From: Siderastrea radians
Lineage: Eukaryota > Cnidaria > Anthozoa > Scleractinia > Rhizangiidae
Direction: 5' to 3'
NCBI GenBank assembly: GCA_964017195.1
Contig: CAXHKT010000142.1
Location: 45,837-109,836, forward strand
DNA: 64,000 nucleotides
Part shown: one piece after another, positions 8,305 through 19,624 of the stretch
Layout of the letters: every line of letters starts with the position of its first letter
How positions within the stretch are numbered: the stretch's first letter is position 1
Position numbers and translations under genes: made by a program
The notes under the pieces: generated by a model
Told to the model about the DNA's origin: nothing
The model's database searches: none
The model's input: only the letters and a program-made list of their open reading frames with translations

Positions 8305-10262
8305 ACAGTAGCTCACACATTCTTGAGCTTGCTTTGCACTTCTGAACCAGGCATAAGCAATAAGAATAACGACCGGTTTCCATCAAAATGCAGCTACCAT
8401 TATTATCACAAAAAGGTTATTTGCCTTTGTTTACGCAGACGGTAAAAAAAGGAAATAATAAATTCGAAATTTGTGCTTTTAAGTAACTAGTGTTACCAAA
8501 GAGCAGTTTCTATAAACGAGAACAACTTTTGAGAAATAGAAAACTTTTAGGTTTGCAGTGGAGACATACAAGAGTTCTGTGTTCATATGTAATTGAATGA
8601 AGTCAATCTGATTTTATTTTCGAAGAAAGGTGGATACAAACCACTTATTAAGTGCGTTTCAATGTTAACTAAACGCGTAAAATGTCTTATCCTGTTGAAA
8701 AGATCCGGGTTAAGTCAAATCGTTTTTTCTTCACAACGTTTAATTACAGTTAGTGATCCGACCCGGGAAAAGTCTTGACAAAAAAGAGAGCAACCGTCAG
8801 TTAAAAAACGCCATGTGAATGATACTTACAAGTCATCTTAATTTGATAGATCTTGAGCCTTGAACATATGACCTCCTAACATTCGGCACGTTTCGTTTGT
8901 CAAATTTCGCAGTGTGGGGATTGATATTATACTACTTTGTGTAAATTGCGCTAGTGATATTTAAAGATACATGCTTTGAATTGATAATTTTCCGCAGTGT
9001 AAAGATTCTAAGAAACATTCTAAATTTTTAATCAAAGTCATTATATTGACGTTTACTCAGTTGAAAACCCAGTATGTCATACTTGAAGACAAGAATACTT
9101 TAAAACATTTGAGATTGATGTAACATCATGTTTAGTTTCGTTTAACTGCTGCCACGTTAGGCGGTACGATTTTCTTCATTACCCAGGTTTGGTAAAAGGA
9201 TATTTTTATAAATTGTTATAACTTCGCATGTTTTTAGAATTAATTTTAAATGTGATTGGATATCAATTAAGGATTTGTGGTACCCACAAGCAAAGCTTCC
9301 TTGTCACTCTAACTTGCACACGCGGCCGACTGTTTGGCAAAAGCATCCCGTGGTCAATTTGCAAAGCCAGGAAATCACAGTAGTTGGTGGACGCTTGGTC
9401 ACCAACGTAATTGTCCCTGCCGACGAACTGACCACAATTCAAATCTGGCCTAGTTTAATTAACTTTTCATTCATTTTCTGTAAATACCTTTTGTAAGGTT
9501 ATGTCAAACATCTGATTGTCTTACAAGAGCCGAAATAATTTATACAGCTCGGTTACGCCGTTAGAACGACAAGGTTTTTTTAATTCTAGAAACTATTAAG
9601 AATTTCTGTGACTATTTCAATAATGTTTAGTGTATTCGCTTAAAAAGTTAGCTTAGAGTAAGTTCGTGCGCGTAGGAGTACGGAACTTTGGTTTCCGTTA
9701 CCGAACAGTGGAACACTCTAACTAAAGCTCGTTTAGCTACACAAAGTATGAAGCAGTTTTAGCCGTTTTGCTGATAAAATATTGGATCGCGTCGTTACGA
9801 TTAAGGAGCACTCTGTCCGGTCTGTGTGATGATTGGTACCAAATTCGACAGTTTAAAAAGCACAGTTAGCCAAATGAATCTTAGACTTTCAGTTTTATAT
9901 GTTATTTGCTAAATTTTTACTCAAGATTCGAAGCACGTCTTTGAGTATCAAAAACACCAATGTTTGGATGCCCTTCCGCACATTTCTGAAAACAAATTGC
10001 TTGTCAACCAATCAGAGCTCAGGCGCGGACGTGAGTTTTGCTGATTCAAGGTAGACTGCTAAAAACAGTCTGCAGTTTACTAGGACGTAATTATAGCATT
10101 GCTCAGTTTTCATTGATATTCAAGAAAGTTACAAATGTGAATTAAAGATTGCGTTTTGATAAATTAATCTTGTTGTTGAATTAATCCTGTTCATAGTCAA
10201 TTGGTATATGGACTCACCTAAACACCTGTTGCATAGCAAATAGGTTTCGGATTCACAAGTTC
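8305..10262. other. No gene seen
   Basis: AT-rich sequence with short chance frames only (the longest are about 70-75 codons and not protein-like). No RNA gene or repeat family is recognised. Confidence 0.5.
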
Positions 10263-11045
10263 TTGAAGCGAAGCCAAGTGTCTATACCCGTTAAAACTCA
10301 CAAACATAAAACAAAGAGAGTGCACATCACAAACGTACTAATCAAACACAACACACAGAGAGCGCGCATCACAAAGATGACAATCAAGCACAAAACAAAC
10401 AGAGGGCAGAGCACGAACATAACAATCAAACACAACATAAACAGAGCGCACATCACTAACGTAACAATCAAAGAACAAAAAGAACACGCATAGCACTAAC
10501 TTAACAATCAAGCACAACACAGATAGCGCACATCACCAACGTAACCAAGAAACACAACACAAAGACAGCGCGTAGCACTAACGTAATTTAATTGTAATGC
10601 GCATTTGAACATATACACATGGAATTCGCGCATAACAAATTCATAATGTTATTATTATGATCATTAACGCAACAATCAAACACATAAAAAAGAGAGCGCA
10701 CACCATTAACGTAACGAACAAACAAAACAGAGAAAGCGCGTAGCGCTAACATAACAATCAAACATGACAAAGAGAGTGCACATCACTAACGTAACGAACA
10801 AACACAACACAGACACAGCGCCTAGCACTAACGAAGCAATCAAACACATAACAAAGAGAGCGCACTTCATTAACGTAACGAACAAACACAAAACAACGAA
10901 AGCGCCTAGCACTAACGTAACGATTAATCACTTAACAAAAAGAGCGCAAATTACTGTAACGAACAAACACAACACAAAGACAGTGCCTGACACAAACGTC
11001 TAGCACTAACGTAACAATAAAATTGATAACAAAGAGTTAATTGAT
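10263..11045 (+). repeat. Minisatellite array 2 (unit ~42 bp), related to array 1
   Basis: Tandem units of AACAATCAAACACAAC followed by a GCGC-containing core alternate between GCGCACATCACTAACG and GCGCGTAGCACTAACG. The ATCAAACAC element recurs about every 40-46 bases (10,341, 10,382, 10,427, 10,467, 10,507). A short non-repeat break lies at 10,590-10,665. The copy at 10,558-10,580 matches the core of array 1 nearly exactly. Confidence 0.88.
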
Positions 11046-11140
11046 TATTAACTCGAAGTTGATAAGGTTAATGAACCGCCGTAGCGAATTTCTAGTAGCT
11101 GACGTTTCGCGCGTTAGCCTTTCGTCGAAGCAAAGAGAGC
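11046..11140 (+). repeat. Interspersed repeat fragment with GACGTTTCG...CTTTCGTCG core
   Basis: GTTGATAAGG...CTGACGTTTCGCGCGTTAGCC resembles the fragment at 24,340-24,425 (GTTGATAAG...CTGACGTTTCGTGCGTTAACC). GACGTTTCG motifs of this kind are common at ends of Penelope-like and related repeats in invertebrates; that link is from memory and not tested. Confidence 0.5.
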
Positions 11141-11257
11141 GCATACTGCAAAAGAGGATGTTAATTTGAAATGTACACCGATTTTCAATGCAATTACTCG
11201 GAAAAAGCAGTTTTTGTTTTGCCTACGATAGTACAACTCAGTGATAGGTAGAAGTGG

Positions 11258-12190
11258 GTATTTGCTACACAAGTGGGTATTTGCAACTACACGACTTCTT
11301 TTTTGGAATATAAGAGTCCAAAATGCCCAGATACTTCTCCGGAACGGTTACCACTTTTCTAATCAGCTGAGACAACGTGTATTAGAGAAGAATTCTAAAA
11401 AAATTGAGCAAAAAAGGATTTATTCCACAAAAACCCTTAAAAACACATAAAAACAGAAAAAATTGATCTGTATTTGATGTAAAATAGACGGCGATACTCA
11501 GATATGGACGGGTAGAATTGTACTTTTCATATCCTTTGATGAGACTTTTGCCCGTGTATCCTATTGTATTTAATCGATGATCTTTCCCCAGCGAAAAACG
11601 AAAGTGGGTATTTGCTGCAAAATTGCGTATTTGCGACGAAATGGCATTTTGTCCATAAATACGTTTAAATGAAATAAATTCTAGTCAAACAATGTAGAGG
11701 CGGTTCTTACAACAAAGCGCCATGTTTCTGTGAAGAAAAAGTAAGAAAAAAGACCTAGAAATGCATTTTAAAGGCAAAAAGAAGATTTGCAGCTTTCGAA
11801 AAAATTTCGGACTTTCAGGTGAAGTTTACATCATAGCTTACAACAGGATATTTTTCTAAAATCAACTTGTCAAAGAACAAAAAATATTTCAGATCGCCGG
11901 GGTCTTTTGAGGCAATTGTCTAAACCTTAAGGACCTTCCGAATCTGCTTCAATCGCGAATTTTTTTGTAATTTTCGGATCGCGTACCTAAGAATGGGTAT
12001 TTGCTACGTTGATCTGCTAGATTGGGAAAATTTAATGTCTGAAAAAGTAATTTTTGTAACTTGGTTAATATTTTCTTAAAATTTAAAGATAAATCTTTAT
12101 AATGGAAAGATTAAAATCGTGTTTAAACGTTTCTAAAGCCATTGAATAATATATGGAAAACAAGTAGCAAATACGCACTCATGAATCTAA
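11258..12190. repeat. Right subterminal repeats and right terminus
   Basis: Forward GTATTTGCTAC-type copies occur at 11,258, 11,278 (GCAAC variant), 11,608 (GCTGC), 11,627 (GCGAC) and 11,997. One reverse copy GTAGCAAATAC lies at 12,164-12,174, just inside the terminal TGAATCTAA (12,182-12,190). They are sparser than at the left end. The intervening sequence has no gene. Confidence 0.8.
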
Positions 12191-12267
<77 letters not shown>

Positions 12268-12336
12268 GACAGAGACAGAACAGAACAGAACAGAACAGAA
12301 CAGAACAGAACAGAACAGAACAGAACAGAACAGAAC
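12191..12336. repeat. Compound microsatellite (AG)n (ACAG)n (ACAGA)n
   Basis: AG repeats (12,191-12,210) pass into CAGA repeats (to about 12,266) and then AGAAC-type pentanucleotides to 12,336. The pentanucleotide part abuts the 3' end of a minus-strand LINE, so it is probably that LINE's simple-repeat tail. Confidence 0.95.
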
Positions 12337-12960
12337 ACTTTATTTATACACGGAATTTCTTCAATTACAGCGAATTGTTTTCCGAGAAAGCCGTGTTAAA
12401 AACTATTACATTGATAATTAAATATGTACTATATACAAATATCTACATAGAAATAAGTTACAAGTAAGAGTATTACATACTATTGGAGACCGAGTGTGTA
12501 TAGACGCTTTCGAAATGACTCAAGACACTCCTCTGATTTCATCTTGTTTGGAAGTGAATTCCACAATTTAGCCCCACGATAAAAGAAACTCTTTTTTCAA
12601 GATTTCAGTTCTAGGTTTTTGGAGAGCTAAATTTTAGATTGAGTCTCTGAGGCTGTAAGCAGTGCCATCACGAACCAGGTTTATTTCTTCAGTGAGGTAC
12701 TCTGGAGCCCTATTATGCAAGATTTTATGCATCATAATTGCTGTATGTTGTTCGCGTCGAACTCCAAGAGTATCCCACTGAAGCATCTTTAAAATCGGTC
12801 TGCAGATCTAGTCTCCCAGTTGCTCTGAGTGATGATCCGAGCTGCTCTATTATATAGTTTATCGATTCTTTCGGACAGGCCCTTGTTTAGACCTGCCCAG
12901 ACTATATCACAATAATCAAAGTAAGGAAGAATCAGCGCTTTAAAAATTGGAATCAAAACC
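12337..12960 (-). mobile_element. 5'-truncated non-LTR retrotransposon 3' end (minus strand)
   Basis: Read on the minus strand, the frame from about 12,950 gives [19 protein letters not shown], then LYNRAARIIT, then after frame breaks EFFYRGAKLWNSLP. This is the order found at the C-terminus of L2/CR1/Jockey-type reverse transcriptases. TTTATT at 12,342 is its AATAAA signal on the minus strand. The upstream end is lost in the (CAGAGA)n tract. Confidence 0.85.
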
Positions 12961-12964
12961 TCAA

Positions 12965-13145
12965 AAAAGACACAGGAAGACAGAGAGACAGAGACACAGA
13001 GACAGAGACAGAGACAGAGACAGAGACAGAGGCAGAGACAGAGACAGAGACAGAGACAGAGACAGAGACAGAGACAGAGACAGAGACAGAGACAGAGACA
13101 GAGACAGAGACAGAGACAGAGACAGAGACAGAGACAGAGACAGAT
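12965..13145. repeat. (CAGAGA)n microsatellite
   Basis: About 28 hexanucleotide copies with one CAGAGG variant near 13,030. The Asp-Arg and Leu-Cys repeat frames across it are translations of the microsatellite. Confidence 0.98.
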
Positions 13146-13329
13146 CGGATTCTGTATTACTTCCTGTGACAACGCAGGATGGAGACCCATATAATTTGTA
13201 TTGGCACTTTACTGAACGAGATTTCTCCAGTATTTCCTGAAATGAATTGCAGACAACAACACGTGCATTACCATGACCATCACCTTAGTGCAGTAGAGAC
13301 CTGAACTGTTTAAACGAAAACCGCTTGCC

Positions 13330-13372
13330 TGGTTATTTATTTACTTATTTATTTATTTATTTATTTATTTAT
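13330..13372. repeat. (TTTA)n microsatellite
   Basis: ATTT repeats with one ACTT variant. The tract may be the tail of a minus-strand retrotransposon, since non-coding sequence with no frame follows at 13,373. Confidence 0.9.
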
Positions 13373-14229
13373 GGTTTGCCACAAGACCAAAATTCAAACT
13401 AAGACAAATAGAAAGAAGAGTACGAGGTAAAAAGATAATAGTAATTAAATAAAAAGGAGGCTTAAACTGTGTCAGGGGACTGACATCCCAACTGAAAATT
13501 GTCCCTTATAAAACCAGGGAAAAGTTAAGGGCTTGCATCTCAGTCGTCCATATGACTGGAAAATAAGTCTTGCACGGTAGAGTTGCTAAGGGATGATTAA
13601 CTGGCAATGAATAGTCAAACTAAATTCCAGACATCTCTGAGGGCATAGTTTTTTCGTAAGTCAGAAACTTGACAGACTAGGATTTACTTACGTGGGCATC
13701 TTTTTCCTTTGCAAATGACTTAGGTCTTTGGTTAGCAGTCACTTCAACCGTTGCCACCTCCTCCTGTCTTGAGCTCATTTCACCAACCCACGTGACGTCA
13801 TCTTAGCCTTGTGCTCCTCGTGCTCCTCTGCCTCCTTGGTTTACTCTAACCAACACATCGGTAGTTTCCTGACAAACACAAACAAAATAGATCCATTCAA
13901 AGTGATTCTTTTGTCACTAGACTGAGAAACGAACAACAGAGACAGAAAAATAAAAAAAATTTGCCTTGTTTCCATAAATTATGACAAACTTAAAGCGTCA
14001 TGGCAGCACTTATAGAAAGCGTTTGGGAGAACTCGAAAAAGGTGTAGACACTTTCAAAACTTAATAATTAGTCCCTTCGGAAAACATCAGCGCATCAAGT
14101 TTTGGCAAACACATAACAGTGATGACAATCCGCAAATCAGTTTAAGATAATTGTTAAGAACTGTCTTAGGGGGCACCGTCTTGGGAGGCGGGGGGGGGGG
14201 GCAGTGCACGAAGCGCAATCTAGTGTGTG
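13373..14229. other. No gene seen
   Basis: Non-coding sequence containing a G-run at 14,189-14,199. No frame, RNA gene or repeat family is recognised. Confidence 0.5.
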
Positions 14230-14640
14230 CTCGCTGAGTGTGGCTTTCATCTTGTTACGTAATAACAAATGTAGGAGTTTGTATTGTTTCCAACTGAAGC
14301 ATTGCCTAGATCAAAGGCAGGCCAGGCTCAAAGTATGTATGGGTCTTAACCTGTTACTTGATAATAAATATAATGGATTGTATAGATTATACAAATGCAT
14401 TGTCTAGAGCACAGGCAAACCAATCTTTCGCTTTGAAGTTGCGTAATAGTAAGTATAAGGGTTTGTATGCAAAATGGAAATATTGCATTGCCAGAGCACA
14501 GGTAGCCCATTTCCAACTTTGAAAGTGTGTCATCGTGTGACGTTATAACAAATAGAAGGGTTTATATGACAATTTTCCAAATGCACTGCCTAGAGCAAAA
14601 GCACCTATGTTGTGATATGTAATAAAAAGTATAACAATTG
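14230..14640 (+). repeat. Four-copy tandem repeat, period ~88-98 bp
   Basis: The marker GCATTGCCTAGAGCACAGGC-like motif starts at 14,299, 14,397, 14,485 and 14,583. Each copy is preceded by a GTTACGTAATAACAAATA...GGGTTTGTAT-like block. Copies are clearly degenerate, so the duplication is old. No coding potential. Confidence 0.8.
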
Positions 14641-17349
14641 CATTGACATATGACATACGTATCCATTCTCGAGAAGCTTTGATTTGACCTTGAATTACTA
14701 GTTTTCGGTTATCAATGGAAGTGATCAAACAAAATCGTGATTGTTTCATTTTTTAAATAGCTATAAATAGCAAAAAGGCCTTGTGAGTTCGTTTTGAATC
14801 ACGCTCGTTCGTATTGAACGAATCTTGTTTGTTTGTGACTGGAAAACAACAGCAACAAAGGCTTCCATATCCATGTGTGTACGCAGCTCTATATCCTAAA
14901 CGAAAACTGGAAAAAATCATCACGTGTACCACAGAAACTACAAAGATAAATCACATCACCTCTTATGCAAGTATTGTAACAAACGTGTCCTATAGAGCGA
15001 TAATTTTGTCTAAATTTAAGACCGTTTTCAAAAACGTCGATCATGCAAGGTTACAACCTTAACATGTGGCTATTGTTTTAACATTCTGAAAATCCTGTGG
15101 TAAAAGAACTCGAACGTGTATTTACTTCTGAGTTATTTCTTTAAGCACGTCTCTAGTGTGTTTTCCTGGTGTGTGTTACAAAAAAGGATTTGTATTGCGT
15201 TCTTGTCATTTATTTAAAGCGTAGCTAAGGGTCCACATTCAGTTTCATCATTTGATACTAGTGAACTAAATACGTTGGATATATTTACAAAAAGAGAAAA
15301 ACACATACGTTTGCCTACTCGCGTTTTGTTGTTAATTAAGAAAAGTATCAGTGGCAATCAGATGTTTCATTTCCCTTGAAACATAACTATTCTCCCTCCT
15401 CTGTCTTGTTGTTTCAAATGCGTTTGGTCGAAAGGGCAAAGATCAAGGGTTTTGTTTGTTGCTTTTATGCATATTTGGCATTGTCCCTTTCAGGGCTCAG
15501 CGTTAAAGAGGTCTCTTTATTTTTGTTGAATTTTTTGGGTTGCAGACCACGTTTATTTTTATCGTCCAAACATTATTGGAAAGGGACTTTTGCTCTAGAA
15601 ACGACGGAATCCGGTCTGCATTGAAGTCCACCCTAAGGGGAGGGGGGTATTCCCTTAAATGGCCCACACGAGGACGTGCCGCTGGCCAGGTTATGGATTT
15701 TCGCCTCTCTGTCCTGGACAGGGTATATAATTTTACGCGCGTCTGTCCTCAAAACGGTACCCCTACACCCAAACATGAGTCAAGTGCCCCCCCTCCCCCA
15801 TTCCGGGCGTTCACCATTACGGGAGAGCGATTCCCTAGTGAGAGATGTCTTGGCAAAACTCCAATCATTAGTATTCGATTCGTAATACGGGTCGATTGTC
15901 ACATACTGTTTTCATCGTATTTCATCGTTTGTAACAAAATATATATTTACTGAGAGCGATTCCAGATTATTCCAGAGGAAAAGGAGGTCCATTCCATTCT
16001 CCTTTACCGAACTTCCCACCCGCTTCCCGACGCCTTAACTTTCACCCCACCCCCTACCTCTCAACAACCTTTTACACGGTAGTGCCATCAACAGAAGAAC
16101 TCTATAAGGAGTTAAGGTGTAAAACCACTCTATCGTTTAAATAGGCCACTAACATTGAGAGAACTTGCTTAGTAGTACGTGTCACCGATTTGGACGTAAA
16201 AAAATATATTATCATAAGTATATATGCAATAGAAGCTCTGTTTTTCCTTTTTTCCCCTACTTTTTTTCCTATCAAGCACAAGTCTTCGCCACCATCAGGC
16301 GGTGTGCGTCACGGCCCACAAAGGGTCATGGGTAAAAATATAACTGATGTCCATTTCACTCTAGACACGATGGAGTAAACATCTCACGAGAGACCTTACA
16401 ATGGCGGTAAAAATGAGAATTAAGACTCTGTTTCCCGTTTTGAAAAGAATAACTGAGGACACGAATGTGGATTGTTTTGACTGGTTAATTTTTTGGTTAC
16501 ATGGACCAGGTGAATACGTTTTTTACGTTTTTTCACGATTCGGAGTCGATCGAATGTGCAAACGTGCAGACTACTAATAATGTAAATAAGAGCTGAAACC
16601 AGTTCGTTTCTCGGAAAGTGTTTCGTATTTGTTTGGCACTTTGACTAGATCAGCGGTAAAAGAGATCCACAACACTTAGTTTGCTGGTATCGTTCACGGA
16701 CTTACGCTACTGGGAAAGATTAGAGAGCGCGGACAACGAGCAAGGTGAAAAAGCCGGCTGACGTACGCGTGTGATTATGATTTTTCACAAACATGGACTT
16801 GAAATCAGATCTTCCTTCAGGCAAAGAAAGCAACACAAGGAAATAGCCTAACAACTTACTGAAAATGTATTAGACAAAACATTACTTGTGGTAGTCGTCC
16901 TGGAAATTCAAGTCTTTCCTGATAACAGCCATTCAAAGGGATTCCCCAAGTTTGCTGATGTGAGCTCACGGCCACACAAAAATAAAAACTTTGTTGTCTT
17001 AATAACATCATTTACGCTCTTGTCCTTGGTTTTACAAAAGGTTTGTACTTCATCAAGCATGTTTTATTTTCTCTTATATCAAACACTGCACATTAGTTTT
17101 CTCAATCTTGCTATAAGACTAGTGATGCTGATCCCAAGGCAGAGCCATACATCCATGTATATATACTCCTCTGCTTCCTATTTTAACAAGTCACTAACCT
17201 ACATTCCTACAGTCACTGATTATAAAAAAAATTTGATACCGATGTTGTTCATTGACCTTCTTGTCTGCTTAAGAGAGGTGTTTCCTTTTACCGAAAATAT
17301 GTGAAAATAATTTGGTCCAAAGGTTTCACTGTAAAAGATTGTATTCAAG
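14641..17349. other. No confident gene; possible interspersed repeat at ~15,620-15,950
   Basis: Open frames of up to 138 codons here (15,540-15,953, 16,888-17,304) lack domain-like composition. The stretch from 15,630 (GGGGTATTCCCTTAAATGGCC...) with several C-runs reads like a widespread cnidarian interspersed repeat, from memory and untested. Confidence 0.4.
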
Positions 17350-17570
17350 CAAATAATAGAAAAACTTTTTCTGTGTTTGCATAGCCTGATATAAACACGA
17401 GAATGGTTGGGAGAATTCAAGAGTTATGCAAACCCTTGAGGGTTTGCAGGGAGTGCCCAGCCTGGGTTGTGTATAGACTTTTGAAAATCCCCCCTCCCCC
17501 CCCCCCCCCCACTTGAGTGTTTGCTGTATATCAGGCCATCCAAACACAGGAAAAGTTTTTCCTTGCCTTA
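17350..17570. mobile_element. Fold-back (MITE-like) element
   Basis: GAAAAACTTTTTCTGTGTTTGC...AGCCTGATAT from 17,358 is repeated inverted as ATATCAGGCC...AACACAGGAAAAGTTTTTCC ending near 17,563. The centre contains the hairpin CAAACCCTTGAGGGTTTG and a C-run. Non-coding. Confidence 0.7.
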
Positions 17571-18256
17571 TTCAACTGTGTTCACACACTCGCATGCAAA
17601 CACACATCTCAGCCACTCAGAGTGCACGTTGTATCTTAGTTATTTTAAAACATAAAATGTATTTCTCTGTCTTGTCTGTACCAAGTCAGTTGAAAAGTAT
17701 GGAACATTTGAGTGGATTGCTCCTTCACGTGGACATGTGTAGGCTGGATAGTAAATAATGTTATCTGATCTGGTAATTGAAACATCACATATTTGACAGT
17801 GTGTACTATCAGAGCTCAGGGATAATTTTTCCCTCTAGGAATACCTTGCCTGCAAAGCCAGTGCCCTTGCTGAAGTCTGATGAGAAGAAATTTATAGCAA
17901 AGCCAGGAGCTTACAGCTTTGCCATGAATTTTTTTTTACCACACTCCAGTAATACCACAAAAGACACTCACAAGCTAGGGAATGCTGACGGTTCCAGAAA
18001 TACAGGCAAGGATTGTTGAGAAAGCCCTTCATATGTGACAGCTTCAATTGTTACTTCACTTTCAGATCACTTCAAATTTCCTTTTAATCCCTGAGGACAC
18101 TTTGTGATGGCTATCATGATAATTGCCTCTAAAATATCTCACTGGCCTGTGTTTCTGGACATATCTGAAAGGTAGATAGCCACCCCAGACCTGTACATGA
18201 ACATTTTAAAGATAAAGCAGTACGGCCAAAGCTCCAACGAGAACCTGATAATGACC
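17571..18256. other. No confident gene; one coding-like plus-strand stretch
   Basis: At 17,840-17,998, after a TTCCCTCTAG acceptor-like site, the plus strand reads LPAKPVPLLKSDEKKFIAKP and onward without a stop to 18,017. Composition is protein-like but no family is recognised and no donor or partner exon is convincing. Confidence 0.25.
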
Positions 18257-18356
18257 AGGGGTAAATTCAATGAAACTTTTACAAGTGTATTGTTTTAGTT
18301 TGAAAAACAATACACTTGTAAATAATAGTTGTAAAAGTTTTATTGAATTGGCCCCT
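18257..18356. mobile_element. ~100-bp hairpin element
   Basis: AGGGGTAAATTCAATGAAAC...ACAAGTGTATTGTTTT and its inverted copy AAAACAATACACTTGT...GTTTTATTGAATTGGCCCCT form a long stem with an internal bulge (AATAATAGT). This is typical of a tiny non-autonomous fold-back element. Confidence 0.8.
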
Positions 18357-19483
18357 GAATGCAGCTGTTCTTCTAAACTTTGGTGTTTGTTATATTGCCA
18401 ACAGGAGTCAGTAAGTTACTTTACTGTTGTCTTGTTTGTCAGTTAGAGGGTGTAGTTCATTTACTGTGCTAAAGCACAGTGCTAAAATTTACTTGCAATA
18501 CAAACAACTTTATTCCAAATGTTTCACTTTGTAGTTTGGGTTACAAGGCTTCCAAGAATATTAAGTAAATATTTATTTCATCTTCTCTGTGAGAAAAGAC
18601 TGGTGCACACAGTGTATCCCAGTAGCAGCACTTTGGCAAAAAAAGAAGAAGAAAACCTTCAAACTCCTAAATCAAAGACCAGAGTAGTAGAAGACAACCA
18701 AACAAGACATGCGCACAGGATACCTATTGCTTTTTGCACTGTTTACTATTTTCACTGGGCACTTTTATATGTGAACACACCTTTTTTTCAAGTACTCATG
18801 CATGAATTTGGGTGCCATACTACACTGTGAGATGAAGATCTGTGCTTGGGCTCTAAAGTGATCACCAATTCCATGTGTTTATGTCTTTCTTTAATTCCAA
18901 GGTTACAACTTAGCAAACACCTTCTGTAAGTCTGCTTATATACCAATAACTCTTGCCTTAATGCTCACATTTTTAAATTGCCTCTGATGGAGCAAAAGAG
19001 AGCTCCGCTTTCAAAATGTGTACACAATATTACAAATTTTTGGATACCCAGTAACACAGCACCAGTCTGTGCTGGTGCACAGATACCAAGTGTGAACATA
19101 TCCATAAGCAATTGGAAATCAAAATTAGCCTCGAAATTCTTAAGCACTGAAATAAAGTTCATACATAATCTATTCCACTAGTGGCAGAGACGTGTACAGT
19201 TGTTGAAGAGCTGACTGTCAGAAAATAATAAGATTACACACAAAACAGTGACAAAACAGTACCAACTTTTGCTTGTACAAGTTGTTTTGCTCACCATTTT
19301 ATTATCAGAATATACAAACAAAAAAAAAAAAAAAGAAACAGCTTCACTGACGACTTAAAAAAAAACTCGTATTATAAAATAAGCTCACTTTGTACAGCAC
19401 CCGTGTAACCTGCTTGGACCTCATAAATTATACAAACAAGGGAGATAAAATGCTGAAATGCCCGAGGCATTATAGAAATTGAC
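18357..19483. other. No confident gene
   Basis: Short coding-like plus-strand patch at 18,600-18,718 (LVHTVYPSSSTLAKKEEENL). A poly-A run lies at 19,320-19,334. Nothing is assignable. Confidence 0.35.
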
Positions 19484-19624
19484 CTCTTTCTCCTTTTCTG
19501 GTTCAAATTTGAGCAGAACCTTTCGAAGTTTGATGTTATTCCGTTCGTGTCGGCTTTCATCTCGGTCTACTTTCTCCGCTGGTTTCCCGGGAGATCTGCT
19601 ACTTGGTTTACATGATCTCTTCAT
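19484..19624 (-). CDS. Possible first coding exon of an unidentified minus-strand gene
   Basis: The minus strand opens with ATG at 19,624 and reads 47 codons of basic, charged protein (start MKRSCKPSSRSPGK; later NNIKLRKVLLKFEPEKEKE) to a GAG|GTCAAT donor-like site at 19,484, phase 0. The following sequence (19,625-20,260) is richer in CpG than its surroundings and contains an unspliced-leader-like TTAG|GTAAGACT at about 20,254 on the plus strand, so it could be a shared promoter. No downstream exon was found and no family is recognised. Confidence 0.35.

Larger units (their letters stand above)
36..12190 (+). mobile_element. Candidate ~12.15 kb tyrosine-recombinase mobile element with short inverted termini
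   Basis: Seen: base 36 starts TTAGATTCA followed within 16 bases by GTATTTGCTAC. Base 12,190 read on the minus strand starts TTAGATTCA followed within 19 bases by the same 11-mer. Both ends abut a GA tract. Moving inward, both sides carry more GTATTTGCTAC-type repeats, then a shared minisatellite (1,255-1,812 and 10,263-11,045, the same orientation on both sides), and the centre holds one long frame for a zinc-finger plus tyrosine-recombinase protein. Known: Cryptons are DNA transposons that use a tyrosine recombinase and usually lack terminal inverted repeats; fungal Starships are large elements moved by a tyrosine recombinase. Inferred: the whole block moved as a unit. A LINE fragment and a small inverted-repeat element look nested inside it. 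The alternative is an unrelated recombinase copy lying between two arrays of another repeat family. Confidence 0.55.

Noticed and set aside
12789..13240. Frames of Cys-Leu or Arg-Asp repeats of up to 133 codons
   Set aside because: They come from the (CAGAGA)n tract; only the LINE-derived end of the minus frame is a real protein remnant.
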